NCBI GenBank assembly: GCA_034429215.1
Contig: DAOUGI010000125.1
Coordinates: forward strand, 17,206 to 81,205
DNA: 64,000 nucleotides
Reading direction: 5' to 3'
Source of the DNA: JAFGOG01 sp034429215
Lineage (GTDB): Bacteria; Chloroflexota; Anaerolineae; JAAYZQ01
In this document: one piece after another, positions 24,766-33,177 of the stretch
How positions within the stretch are numbered: the stretch's first letter is position 1
How the letters are laid out: every line of letters begins with the position of its first letter
Program-made: the position numbers and the translations under genes
The notes under the pieces: model-generated
What the model was told of the DNA's origin: nothing
The model's input: only the letters and a program-made list of their open reading frames with translations
Database searches by the model: none

Positions 24766-26190
24766 ATGAACCACAAACGGGCCAATCTCGTTGTTGAACG
24801 CCATTTTGACCCCGCAGACCAGGCCGCCGATCCCTACCCCCTGATCCCATTCGACTTGCCGCCCGGCGTCGGCCGGCTGGAGGTCCACTACACCTACAGC
24901 GACCCGATCTCGCCAGACCCCCTTGAGTCGCAGCCGGGCAACGTCGTAGACCTGGGCGTGGTGGCTCCCGATGGCTTTCGCGGATGGAGCGGCAGCGCCC
25001 GGCCGTCTTTTATCCTGACGCCGGGGTGGGCCACGCCCGGCTATCTGCCCGGCCCGCCGGCGGCCGGCCGCTGGCACGTCCTGCTCGGGCTGTACAAGCT
25101 GGCGCCCGATGGGTGTGACGTGCGGGCCGAGATCCGCTGGGAATTGGCAGAACCGGGAGCCGCTTTTGCCCCAGCTCCCATGTCATGGGATGGCCTATTC
25201 GAGCGTGTGGTGAGCGGATGGGGAAGTTGGTATCGCGGCGACCTGCACTCCCATTCGCACCACAGCGAAGCGCAGGGCTCCCTTCGCGACCTCCTGGCTG
25301 CCGCCCGGGCGCAGGGGCTCGACTTTTTGGCCATCACCGAGCACAACACGGTCAGCCACCTGATCGAGATGGCCGGCCGGCCGGAGCCTCCTTCGCCCCT
25401 GGTCATCCCGGCCATGGAGATCACCACCTACCACGGCCACGCCAACGCGCTCGGCATCCGGAGATGGCACGACTTTCGCTGCCGGACCGCTGCGCAGATG
25501 GCAGCCCTGTGCGCCGAGGTCCAGGCCGAAGGCGCGCTGTTTGTCGTCAACCATCCCAAGGTGACCGGCCCGCCGTGGGAGTGGGGCGACGAGGTCCAGG
25601 CCGACGCGATCGAGGTGTGGCAACAGCCGTGGCACGTGTTCAACTACCAGTCGCTGGGCACCTGGGACCGGCTGCTCAAGGAGGGGCGCCGCCTCACCGC
25701 CGTGGGCGGCTCGGACAAGCACCAGGCGCCGTTCGACGGCTCGCTGGGCTTTCACGAGGTCGGGCAGCCCTGCACGTGGGTTTATGCCGAGGAGCTGTCG
25801 GCGCCGGCGCTGCTGGCCGGATTGCACGCCGGCCACGCCTTGATCACGGCCGGGCCGGCCGGGCCTCGCCTGGAGCTGACGGCCGCGGCTGATGCAAACA
25901 CGGTCATGATGGGCGACAGGCTGTCACTGGCAGACGGCCAGGAGGCCCGCCTGTGCTGCCGGGTGACGGGCGCCGGCGGCATGTTCCTGCGGCTGGTGTC
26001 GGCCACCGGCGCGCTCCTGATCCCGATCGACGGGGACGATTGGAGCTACGACCGGCCGGTGACTGCCGGCGACGGCTACTGGCGGGCCGAAGTGATCGAG
26101 CCGCCGCCTGCCCACCAGCGCGACGAACCGGCCGCGCACATGGCCTTGGCCCTGTCGAATCCGATCTATCTCGACGGCCAGCGCACTTGA
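24766..26190 (+). CDS. PHP-domain metallohydrolase, CehA/McbA family
   Basis: The 474-residue protein has an N-terminal beta-rich domain (about 1-150) and a PHP domain opening with YRGDLHSHSHHSEA, followed by FLAITEHNTVSHL, PAMEITTYHGHANALG and VNHPKV, and GGSDKHQ near residue 320. These His/Asp motifs bind two or three metals. The CehA/McbA group includes carbaryl hydrolase, but most members are uncharacterised phosphoesterases or hydrolases. No signal peptide is evident, so it is probably cytoplasmic. Confidence 0.85.
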   Translation: MNHKRANLVVERHFDPADQAADPYPLIPFDLPPGVGRLEVHYTYSDPISPDPLESQPGNVVDLGVVAPDGFRGWSGSARPSFILTPGWATPGYLPGPPAAGRWHVLLGLYKLAPDGCDVRAEIRWELAEPGAAFAPAPMSWDGLFERVVSGWGSWYRGDLHSHSHHSEAQGSLRDLLAAARAQGLDFLAITEHNTVSHLIEMAGRPEPPSPLVIPAMEITTYHGHANALGIRRWHDFRCRTAAQMAALCAEVQAEGALFVVNHPKVTGPPWEWGDEVQADAIEVWQQPWHVFNYQSLGTWDRLLKEGRRLTAVGGSDKHQAPFDGSLGFHEVGQPCTWVYAEELSAPALLAGLHAGHALITAGPAGPRLELTAAADANTVMMGDRLSLADGQEARLCCRVTGAGGMFLRLVSATGALLIPIDGDDWSYDRPVTAGDGYWRAEVIEPPPAHQRDEPAAHMALALSNPIYLDGQRT

Positions 26191-26198
26191 CGGGCAGG

Positions 26199-26227
26199 TT
26201 GACTTGGCGCCATGGCTGGGCTATAAT
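26199..26227 (+). promoter_or_regulatory. Promoter of lpdA
   Basis: TTGACT (26199-26204) and TATAAT (26222-26227) are 17 bases apart, 30 bases before the GTG start of lpdA. Confidence 0.8.
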
Positions 26228-26256
26228 GGGCAAGGACCAACTACAGGGAGGGGCAC

Positions 26257-27666
26257 GTGAGCGAATTCGACCTGGTTATCATCGGCGGAGGGACCGGCGG
26301 TTATGTGTGCGCCATCCGGGCGGCGCAGCTCGGCCTGAAGGCGGCGTTGGTGGAAAAGGACCGGCTGGGGGGAGTGTGCTTGAACTGGGGATGCATCCCC
26401 ACCAAAGCGCTGCTGTGGAGCGCGGGCGCCTACCTGCAGACCCGCCGCCTGGAAGAGTTCGGCGTGCGCCTGGAGGGCAAGGTCTCGCCTGATTTTGCAG
26501 CCATGATGGCCCGCAAGGAGCAGATCGTGGCCACGCTGGTGGGCGGCGTTCAGGATCTGTTGGCCGGGCACGGGGTGAACGTGGTGCACGGCACGGCACG
26601 GTTAGCCAGCCCTCACAGCGTGGAGGTCACCCTGGACGACGGCGAGCTGACCGCCCTGACAGCGCGTAACGTCGTCATCGCTACCGGATCGGTGCCGGCC
26701 CGACCACCCGTCCCCGGGCTGGATCTGGCCGGCGTCATCACCAGTAACGGGGTGATGACGCTCCAGGCGGTGCCCCACCGCCTGGCGATCATCGGAGGCG
26801 GGGTGATCGGCATCGAGTTTGCCACCCTCTTTAGTGCGCTGGGCGCGCAGGTCACCGTGGTGGAGATGCTGCCCCACCTTCTGCCGCCGGTGGACCGCGA
26901 GCTGGCCAAGCGGTACCGGCCGATCCTGCGCCAACAAGGCATCGAGGTGCGGCTGGAAGCCCGCGTGGAAGAGGTTACCGCCGTGGAGAGCGGGCTGGCA
27001 GTCCGCTATACGCTCAAGGGCCAGACCGAGACGGTCGAGGCGGACCTGGTGTTGAACGCCACCGGCCGGGTGCCTTTCAGCGACGGCCTGGGCCTGGATG
27101 AGCTGGGGGTAGCGCGACAGCGGGGCCGGGTGCCGGTGGACAACCACATGGCGACGAACGTCCCGAGCGTGTATGCCATCGGCGACGTGACGGGTGAGGT
27201 GCTGCTGGCCCACGTCGCCAGCCGCCAAGGCGAGGTCGCCGCAGAGGTCATCGCCGGACATGACAGCCAGATGGACTATCGCGCCGTGCCCAACGTCGTG
27301 TTCACCATGCCCGAGATCGCCGGGGTAGGGCTGACCTCGCAGGAAGCCAAAGAACAAGGGATCGAGGTAGAGGTAGGCTCGTTCCCCTTCTCCGCCAGCG
27401 GCAAGGCGCTGACCCAGGGCGAAACGGAGGGCCAGGTGCGGCTGCTGTGTGAGCCAGGGAGCGGCCGGGTGCTGGGCATGCACATGTTCGGGCCGGGCGC
27501 CAGCGAGCTGGTGGCCGAAGGGGCGCTCGCCATCCAATTGGGCGCCACGGCCAAGGAGATTGCCGAGACGATCCACGCCCACCCCACACTGCCGGAGGCG
27601 CTGGCCGAGGCAGCCCGGGCGGTGGCCTTTGGCGGGGCCATTCACTACCGAAAACTGGGCAGGTGA
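26257..27666 (+). CDS. lpdA: Dihydrolipoyl dehydrogenase
   Basis: The 469-residue flavoenzyme (E3) reoxidises dihydrolipoamide with NAD+. FAD-binding GGGTGGY is at residues 8-14, the redox disulfide is Cys41/Cys46 in GGVCLNWGC, NAD-binding GGGVIGIEF follows, and the catalytic HAHPTLPE pair is at the C-terminus. It starts with GTG behind GGGAGGGG. No E1/E2 genes lie next to it, so it may serve several complexes or the glycine cleavage system. A radical SAM gene follows after 7 bases. Confidence 0.93.
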   Translation: MSEFDLVIIGGGTGGYVCAIRAAQLGLKAALVEKDRLGGVCLNWGCIPTKALLWSAGAYLQTRRLEEFGVRLEGKVSPDFAAMMARKEQIVATLVGGVQDLLAGHGVNVVHGTARLASPHSVEVTLDDGELTALTARNVVIATGSVPARPPVPGLDLAGVITSNGVMTLQAVPHRLAIIGGGVIGIEFATLFSALGAQVTVVEMLPHLLPPVDRELAKRYRPILRQQGIEVRLEARVEEVTAVESGLAVRYTLKGQTETVEADLVLNATGRVPFSDGLGLDELGVARQRGRVPVDNHMATNVPSVYAIGDVTGEVLLAHVASRQGEVAAEVIAGHDSQMDYRAVPNVVFTMPEIAGVGLTSQEAKEQGIEVEVGSFPFSASGKALTQGETEGQVRLLCEPGSGRVLGMHMFGPGASELVAEGALAIQLGATAKEIAETIHAHPTLPEALAEAARAVAFGGAIHYRKLGR

Positions 27667-27673
27667 GCGCCGG

Positions 27674-28624
27674 GTGGAAGCCAAGGTTAAGGTGTCGATC
27701 GGCACCGCCGTGGTGCTGGGCCTGGCCCGGGCGCCAATGGCCGCCGCGCCGACTACGGCCTACCTGATGCTGGGCGGCCGCTGCCAGATGAACTGCGCCT
27801 TTTGCGCCCAGGCCCGCGACAGCAAGGCCAGCACCCTGAACCTGTCACGGGTGACCTGGCCGGAATATCCCCTCGACAGTGTCATCGAGCGATTGGCCCA
27901 GGCGGCAGCCAATGGTGCAGTCCGCCGCGCCTGCCTGCAAGTGACCGTCACCGCGACTGCCTTTGCCCAGGCGCGCGCCGTCGTGCAGGCGGTGAAGGCG
28001 GCATCGGCCGTCCCGTTCGACGTCGCTTTCCTGCCCCACAGCATGGACCAGGTGCGCCAGATCGTGGAGGCAGGCGCCGACCACGTCGGATTTGGCCTGG
28101 ATGCCGCCTGCGAGCAGGTTTTCTACCAGGTGAAGGGCGGCAACTGGGCGCACAGCCTGGCCATGATCGAGCAGGCGGCTCAAGCCTTTCCCGGCCAGGC
28201 AGCGCTGCACCTGATCGTCGGGCTGGGCGAGACGGAACAGGAGATGGCCGAGCGGATCCAGTGGGCGCACGACCGGGGGGTGACGACCGGCCTGTTCGCT
28301 TTTACCCCGCTGCGCGGCACCCATCTGGCCGACCGGCCGCCGCCTGCCCTGGCGGTCTACCGCCGGATGCAGGCCGCCCGCTGGCTGATCGCCCACGGCC
28401 TGGCCCGCGCCGAGGGGATGGCATTCGACGCACAGGGCCGCCTGCTCGGCCTGGGCGCGCCGCTGCCCACCCTGGGCGAGCCTTTCCAGACCTCCGGCTG
28501 CCCCGACTGCAACCGCCCCTTTTACAACGAGCAGCCGGGCGGCACCATGTACAACTATCCGCGGCCGCTGACCGCCGAGGAGGCAGGGCGGGCCGTACAG
28601 GAGATGGAGCTGCGGGAGGGATGA
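27674..28624 (+). CDS. Radical SAM protein, biotin synthase-like, downstream of lpdA
   Basis: The 316-residue protein carries a radical SAM cluster motif Cys37-x3-Cys41-x2-Cys44 (GGRCQMNCAFCAQAR), a SAM-binding-like GLGETE near residue 200, and an unusual C-terminal motif SGCPDCNRPFYNEQPGG with two more Cys. The latter could ligate a second cluster that donates sulfur. Given the position after lpdA, a role in lipoyl assembly like the two-component LipS1/LipS2 synthases is possible, but a partner gene is not in the window. Start GTG 27674. Confidence 0.7.
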   Translation: MEAKVKVSIGTAVVLGLARAPMAAAPTTAYLMLGGRCQMNCAFCAQARDSKASTLNLSRVTWPEYPLDSVIERLAQAAANGAVRRACLQVTVTATAFAQARAVVQAVKAASAVPFDVAFLPHSMDQVRQIVEAGADHVGFGLDAACEQVFYQVKGGNWAHSLAMIEQAAQAFPGQAALHLIVGLGETEQEMAERIQWAHDRGVTTGLFAFTPLRGTHLADRPPPALAVYRRMQAARWLIAHGLARAEGMAFDAQGRLLGLGAPLPTLGEPFQTSGCPDCNRPFYNEQPGGTMYNYPRPLTAEEAGRAVQEMELREG

Positions 28625-28673
28625 TGAGCGACCCCCAGCCAACGCCGATGCTGTGCCAATACCGCAAGAGAAA

Positions 28674-28710
28674 GGCCCGGTTCCATAACGGAACCGGGCC
28701 TTTCATTTTT
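28674..28710. terminator. Bidirectional terminator
   Basis: An 11-bp perfect stem GGCCCGGTTCC/GGAACCGGGCC with loop ATAAC is followed by TTTCATTTTT on the plus strand; on the minus strand the tail is TTTCTC. It separates the radical SAM gene from the convergent DUF4342 gene. Confidence 0.85.
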
Positions 28711-28718
28711 CGCCCCGT

Positions 28719-29021
28719 CTATGATACGGCAGGCGGTTGGTCGCGCTCAATGCGCACCGTGCAGCCGCCAAGCAGCGCCGCACCCACCATGACCGCGGTG
28801 ATAAACGGCATGTAGAAGGCCAGCACTGCGCCACCGGCTATCCCCATAGCCAGCGGGATGTTCAGCAATATGCGGTCGTTGCGGGTGACGATGACCCGCC
28901 TGGCGGTTCCCTCGTGGACGACATCGCTGATCGTCTTTTGCAGATCTTTGCCCTGCACCTTGAACTCTTCCACACACGGCGGTTGTTCTTCAGCCTTTGA
29001 CGTCGTTTGCTCTTCGCTCAT
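28719..29021 (-). CDS. DUF4342 family protein
   Basis: The 100-residue protein matches DUF4342: VEEFKVQGKDLQKTISDVVHEGTARRVIV, then a strand and one hydrophobic helix (about residues 57-85) ending in CTVRIE. An acidic, Cys-containing N-terminal tail precedes the domain. The family resembles small membrane-linked proteins with a fold tied to UBA-like elongation factor segments; the function is unknown. Confidence 0.8.
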   Translation of the reverse strand: MSEEQTTSKAEEQPPCVEEFKVQGKDLQKTISDVVHEGTARRVIVTRNDRILLNIPLAMGIAGGAVLAFYMPFITAVMVGAALLGGCTVRIERDQPPAVS

Positions 29022-29159
29022 CTTTTGCCACTCCTTCCACGTTTGTCACATATCAATACGCAGACCCCAGCACAAGGTTTCAAGCGCGGGTGGGATACAT
29101 TGACAAGTCCCTTCCCCTGCGGTATACCGGCATCCGGTCGAGGGCCTCATGATGAGCAT

Positions 29160-29367
29160 CCTTCACGTTCTGCTGCCAAGTGGCCGCCTCCATCGCCGCC
29201 GGCCCGCCTGGACCTGACGCCTCGCGGAGCGGAGCTGTTGGCCGGTTACCTGGGCACGCTGGCCGAGCTGCTGGCCGCCTGGTCGCCCGTCACCTGCCCG
29301 CACGGCCGCCCGGCGTTGTTCCGGCTGACGGTGGAGGAGATCGAGAGGGCTTTCTGCGCCGCTGACC
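29160..29367 (+). pseudogene. MutL-like C-terminal fragment
   Basis: The frame encodes LLAGYLGTLAELLAAW, then CPHGRPALFRLTVEEIERAF, which matches the conserved end of MutL (CPHGRP motif and final Glu-Phe). No ATPase or transducer part is present upstream, and after IERAF a one-base shift would be needed to reach an FLRR stop. It is best read as a decayed remnant, though a domain-only protein cannot be excluded. The surrounding 29022-29160 holds nothing else recognisable. Confidence 0.4.
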
Positions 29368-29814
29368 TTAAGCCTGGCCCGGCGCCAGGCGCTTTTTCAG
29401 GGAATAGCGGCGATGGCCACTGCCGGCCGGTATGTCCTCCAATTCGGCAAAGACCGAATAGCCCTGCTTTTCGTAGAATCTGAGCGCTTGAAAGTCCATC
29501 GTGTCGAGGTGGGCGCTGCGGCAGCCACGCCGGACGGCCTCGGCCTCGGCGGCAGCCAGCAGGGATTGGCCGTACCCTTGGCCGCGCAGGCCTTCTTCGA
29601 CCCACAGGATCTCGGTATAGAGCCAGCCCCAGTAGGTTCCGCCGACCAGGCCGGCGACGATCTGCCCGCCGGCGTCACGGACCAGGATCAGCAGCGGCCG
29701 GAGCTGATCGTCGGGTGTCCAGGCGAGGTTGAACGCGGTGAGCTGCGCCCGCACAAACTGGGCGTCGGCAGGGCTGGGGGTTTCCTCAAGTGTGATAGTG
29801 TAACTTGTGTCCAT
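29368..29814 (-). CDS. GNAT N-acetyltransferase
   Basis: The 148-residue protein is a single-domain GNAT: TYWGWLYTEILWVEEGLRGQG contains the strand-4 and acetyl-CoA loop (EGLRGQGYG), followed by DTMDFQALRFYEKQGYSVF, the typical end strand. The start at 29814 (MDTSYTITLEE) gives the normal domain length; upstream extension overlaps the SRA-HNH gene. Small-molecule substrate unknown. Confidence 0.85.
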   Translation of the reverse strand: MDTSYTITLEETPSPADAQFVRAQLTAFNLAWTPDDQLRPLLILVRDAGGQIVAGLVGGTYWGWLYTEILWVEEGLRGQGYGQSLLAAAEAEAVRRGCRSAHLDTMDFQALRFYEKQGYSVFAELEDIPAGSGHRRYSLKKRLAPGQA

Positions 29815-29830
29815 AGATCTATCAAGCCTG

Positions 29831-30520
29831 CTAGACAATTTTGTCTGATTTCTCAAGGTTATGGCGGGCGCACAACAGCTGTACGTTTTCTGGCTTGATT
29901 GAGGTGCCCCCCTTCGAATAAGGCAAGACATGATCGAAATGCAGCTCATCCGTTGCTCCGCAGACAACACATTTGCCGCCATCACGCTGCCAAACAGCTA
30001 GTTTCACTGCCGTCGGAATGATTCTGCGCCGTTGAATGTGGCCTGATGGTGGTTGGTCAAAATCCTCATCACCTTCAACAGCAACTAACTTGAACTTGAA
30101 GACTGTTCTGGTTCCGTCGCTTTCCTGCCACGAGTCCACAAGATGAAAAACACCGTTGTACGACCATATGCCCTGATGCAGTTTTTCGTACACTCGCACC
30201 CGTTCAGGCGAGCGCTGGTCGCATTTGAACGCTTGAGCTGCTTGATGAAACTTGCCATTCTCGGTAGGCATTCTGCCGGGAGTCCATTCTGGTTGGTCAA
30301 CAGCTTTTGGTTGGGGGATATTCGTACTGCGTGGCTGATCGTGGCCCTCATATATAAGGGTGGTTCCATCATCCTCCACCCGATCTCGGTACGGTGCATT
30401 CCGACGCAGGGACATCAGGATTACAGAGTGACCATGGCCTAATCCGAAATTCATGCCACGCTGCAAACTCGCGCCCTCCCGACGGCACATTTCCAGGTAA
30501 GAGATGATTTCGTTTGCCAT
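29831..30520 (-). CDS. SRA-like/HNH endonuclease, possible modification-dependent restriction enzyme
   Basis: The 229-residue protein joins an N-terminal SRA/YDG-like domain (about 15-155) to a C-terminal HNH nuclease (about 175-225). In the first part, GHGHSVILMSLRRNAPYRDRV and DDGTTLIYEGHDQP followed by VRVYEKLHQGIWSYNGVFHLVDSW parallel the GY.DD...YTG and VRVIR...YDGLY pattern of SRA. The HNH part has CVVCG, LHFDHVLPYSKGG, and NVQLLCARHN. SRA-HNH proteins of this build cut DNA with modified cytosine in other bacteria. No methylase accompanies it. Confidence 0.75.
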   Translation of the reverse strand: MANEIISYLEMCRREGASLQRGMNFGLGHGHSVILMSLRRNAPYRDRVEDDGTTLIYEGHDQPRSTNIPQPKAVDQPEWTPGRMPTENGKFHQAAQAFKCDQRSPERVRVYEKLHQGIWSYNGVFHLVDSWQESDGTRTVFKFKLVAVEGDEDFDQPPSGHIQRRRIIPTAVKLAVWQRDGGKCVVCGATDELHFDHVLPYSKGGTSIKPENVQLLCARHNLEKSDKIV

Positions 30521-30546
30521 GATCCCTCGATAAAAGCCCGGTGCGG

Positions 30547-31470
30547 CTAACCCTCCCTAGCATACCCGTAGGTCCGGCAAATAGGCCGGAATCCCACCGA
30601 TTGGTACAGCCGCATGGCTGCCTCTTCGCTCGCATCCACCGGCCCGACGACGACACTCTCAGCGCCGTGAGCCCGCATACGCCCCAAATCGGCCAGCGCC
30701 GCCGCCTGGCCCAGTCCCTGCCGCCGGAAGGCCGGGCGCGTTCCGACCGGCTCAAACTCGCCCACGCGGTTAGCCCGGTCTAGCCAACCCAGGCAAAAGG
30801 CCGCTATTGTGCCGTCTGGCGCAACGACCACCGTATCCAGGTCACGGTCGTAGCCCGGCGTCCGCATCAGGCGCAGGTAAGCTTCATCGGTCACCCGCGT
30901 CGAGTCAAAGGCATCACGATGGGCGGCAGCCCGCGCCGCGGCCTCTTGCTCACCAGCCACCGGACGCACCACAAACCCGCCCGGCAGTGACGGCTCGGGC
31001 ACGGGCTCGTCGAGCGGGTAGATAAAGAGCACCCCTTCGTCGTCGGTCCGCCGAAAGCCACACCGTTGCAGGGTTGTGATCTGGGCCTGGTCGTCCTCGT
31101 AGACCCCGACGTCGGTGACCAGGCGACAGGCCACTGTCGCCTGGGAGCGCTGCGCCTCCACCCAGTCCAACATCTCCTCTTCCAGGCCACGGCCACGCTG
31201 CCGGGGGTGGACCTGGAGCTCAAAGGAGATAACCCCGGCCCGGTAGCGGGACGGCGTCCAGACGGCAAAGCCGGCCAGATTGCCGCCATCGTCGTTCCAC
31301 AGGCGGAAGGTGCGGCCCAGATCGTGGCGCAGCGATTGGAGGAAAAGGCGCCACACCAGGTCGCCCACGTGCCAGCAGTTGTGGTTGCCGCCAGCCCGCA
31401 TCGAGACCAGCAGATCCGCCATCCGCTGGGTGTCGATCGGACCCTGGTAGGGATGTGATGAGAAGGCCAT
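30547..31470 (-). CDS. Tandem GNAT acetyltransferase, paralogue 2
   Basis: The 307-residue protein has two GNAT folds, each with an acetyl-CoA loop: HPRQRGRGLEEEM in the N-terminal and RPAFRRQGLGQAA in the C-terminal half. Unlike the paralogue at 23788, the first loop is intact here. Start ATG 31470 is chosen for AAGG 8 bases upstream and loss of a low-quality Arg/Trp-rich extension. It lies 10 bases after the stop of the esterase gene, so the two are probably cotranscribed. Confidence 0.8.
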   Translation of the reverse strand: MAFSSHPYQGPIDTQRMADLLVSMRAGGNHNCWHVGDLVWRLFLQSLRHDLGRTFRLWNDDGGNLAGFAVWTPSRYRAGVISFELQVHPRQRGRGLEEEMLDWVEAQRSQATVACRLVTDVGVYEDDQAQITTLQRCGFRRTDDEGVLFIYPLDEPVPEPSLPGGFVVRPVAGEQEAAARAAAHRDAFDSTRVTDEAYLRLMRTPGYDRDLDTVVVAPDGTIAAFCLGWLDRANRVGEFEPVGTRPAFRRQGLGQAAALADLGRMRAHGAESVVVGPVDASEEAAMRLYQSVGFRPICRTYGYAREG

Positions 31471-31480
31471 CGATAACCTT

Positions 31481-32254
31481 CTACCTCTCAGCCGGCAGCC
31501 TGGCCAGCATCCAGTCGTAACTCTGCGCCCACAGCGCCTCGCGCTCGCCGTCGGCCAGTACGTTGTGGCCGGAATTCTCCAGCCAGACCAGCGTCTTGTC
31601 GGTCGAAGCCACCCGGTCATGAACGATCTGCGCCGCCTGCGGGTCCAGGTGCTTGTCGCGCCGTCCCTGGAAGATCAACACCGGCCGGCCGACGCGGGGC
31701 AGCAGCTTGAGCACTTGGCGCTGCAGCAGATAGACCTCAGAGGCGCCCCACAGCGGGGTGTCATCGTAGCACCAGATGCGGCCGCCGGCCTGTGGGTCGC
31801 CCAGGTCGCTGTCACCCATGGCGCCCCTGGGGTTGTATTTGAGCAGGTAGCGGAGGCCGAGGGTCAACGGCATGCGCCGGTCCTGCAGCTTGACCGCGGG
31901 GGCCATGACGATCAGGCCGGGGATCTCGGGGCGCCTGGCCCCCAGCCACAGGGTCAGCAGCGACCCCAACGACAGGCCGCCGACAAAGACGGCCCGGCAG
32001 CAGCGCTGGAGATCGTCGAGCGCCGACTCGACCGTTTCGGCCCACGCCTGCCAGCGGATGCGGGTCAGGTCCAGCGGCGTGGTGCCGTGGCCGGGCAACA
32101 GCGGGCAGCGGACCGTAAGGCCCCGGGCAGCCAGGTACTCACCCATCGGCCGCGTTTCGGCCACTGAGCCGGTAAAGCCGTGGATCAGCAACACGCCGCA
32201 GGATCCGCCACCGGCGCTATAGGCTGACGGATCGAGGTGTGCAGGTTGAGGCAT
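31481..32254 (-). CDS. Alpha/beta hydrolase, carboxylesterase/lysophospholipase-like
   Basis: The 257-residue protein has the LLIHGFTGS oxyanion motif, LLPGHGTTP, nucleophile elbow GGLSLGS, acid region FQGRRDKHLDP and the catalytic His in ENSGHNVLADGE. This is the set seen in EstD/Est30-type carboxylesterases and monoacylglycerol lipases, which are cytoplasmic. Substrate range cannot be read from sequence. It leads the two-gene unit with the GNAT paralogue. Confidence 0.85.
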   Translation of the reverse strand: MPQPAHLDPSAYSAGGGSCGVLLIHGFTGSVAETRPMGEYLAARGLTVRCPLLPGHGTTPLDLTRIRWQAWAETVESALDDLQRCCRAVFVGGLSLGSLLTLWLGARRPEIPGLIVMAPAVKLQDRRMPLTLGLRYLLKYNPRGAMGDSDLGDPQAGGRIWCYDDTPLWGASEVYLLQRQVLKLLPRVGRPVLIFQGRRDKHLDPQAAQIVHDRVASTDKTLVWLENSGHNVLADGEREALWAQSYDWMLARLPAER

Positions 32255-32359
32255 CGAACTCTTCCTTCCACGTAAACGATGCGGATTTCAAGGTGAGCAG
32301 GCCAGATCAGGTTGTCGAGGAAATGGAGAATTTCCAGGAGGATGGACGGGGTAAAGAGA

Positions 32360-32388
32360 ATCCCCGACCATCATCCACAGTCGGGGAT
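32360..32388 (-). terminator. Terminator after small membrane protein gene
   Basis: A 9-bp stem ATCCCCGAC/GTCGGGGAT with an 11-base loop is followed, on the minus strand, by TCTCTTTAC. It is 70 bases past the stop at 32459. Confidence 0.55.
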
Positions 32389-32458
32389 ATTGAGGAAGGC
32401 ACAAGCCAGCATTGTTGCGGAGCCAACCAACCGCCGGCTTGTACCTCCTCTCGGCCTG

Positions 32459-32632
32459 TTATATGCCTTGGAACAGGTTGCCGATGGCCAAAAGCACAAA
32501 GCCGACCACGAGCAGCCAAAACCCGAACCCGCTAAACAGAAAATCAGGGGCCACGAGCTGGATGATAAAACCAACTATGGCCAGCAGAACGGCGATCACG
32601 AACGTGATAAACTTGGGTGTGCTAAGTTTCAT
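32459..32632 (-). CDS. Small membrane protein, 57 residues
   Basis: A GGAGGG lies 4 bases before ATG 32632, giving a 57-residue product with two membrane helices (about residues 8-28 and 34-54) separated by FLFSGF. No family was assigned, but the two-helix pattern is common in small Chloroflexi and actinobacterial proteins. It may be cotranscribed with the helical protein at 32754. Confidence 0.7.
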   Translation of the reverse strand: MKLSTPKFITFVIAVLLAIVGFIIQLVAPDFLFSGFGFWLLVVGFVLLAIGNLFQGI

Positions 32633-32753
32633 CTTTCCCTCCAAAGTTATGAGATTGGTGGCCTTCCCGGCTCCGTAGCCATCCGGCTAGTCTTCGAAGG
32701 CCTTTCCGTCAACTCGTCTCTACGAACTTTTGAGACGAGGTTAAGCGGCTCAA

Positions 32754-32969
32754 CTACAGGCTCTTGATCAATCTGTACAGATGCTCGAGCAATCCACCCG
32801 AGCGCTTGGGCACGTCACCTACATCACTATTGAGCAGATCATCGATCTGACCGGCCACAGACCCTGGCAGCCCGTCCTGGAGAAAACCTAGGACCGTCTC
32901 GACCGCTTTGCCGGCCTGATCTTCTGTGATGCCGGACTTGGCCGTCACCTGTTTGATCAGCTCATCCAT
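32754..32969 (-). CDS. Small helical protein, DUF2267/DUF2780-like
   Basis: The 71-residue protein opens MDELIKQVTAKSGITEDQAGKAVETV and continues LGFLQDGLPGSVAGQIDDLL, a pattern of three amphipathic helices seen in small DUF2267- or DUF2780-like proteins. Function unknown. A purine-rich AAAAGGACC site precedes the ATG. Confidence 0.65.
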   Translation of the reverse strand: MDELIKQVTAKSGITEDQAGKAVETVLGFLQDGLPGSVAGQIDDLLNSDVGDVPKRSGGLLEHLYRLIKSL

Positions 32970-33124
32970 GAGGTCCTTTTCCAGAATCGCACCGTTATTA
33001 TATCACAAATATCAAAATAAAGCAAACCGGCAATTCCTATAACAGCAAGCGCATCAAGCCAGATACTTCCCGATTGTTGTAACACGTCCAAGCAGGACAA
33101 GTTACGGATTTGATCCAATCTGAA

Positions 33125-33154
33125 TTGGCCGGCCGTTGGGCGATGTGGTATAAT
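33125..33154 (+). promoter_or_regulatory. Promoter of second ABC-F gene
   Basis: TTGGCC (33125-33130) and TATAAT (33149-33154) are 18 bases apart with TGG before the -10. The leader to ATG 33178 is only about 17 bases, so unlike the first ABC-F gene there is no room for an attenuator. Confidence 0.65.
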
Positions 33155-33177
33155 CGATCCGGTCGGAGATTGAGTTT

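Noticed and set aside
29007..29483. Intact 158-residue gene on the plus strand
   Set aside because: The N-terminal part lies over the DUF4342 start and the C-terminal part over the GNAT gene; only the central CPHGRP segment has a recognisable protein signal.
32459..32969. Toxin-antitoxin pair of small genes
   Set aside because: The order (helical protein, then two-helix membrane protein), the spacing of over 120 bases and the absence of known toxin or antitoxin motifs give no support.
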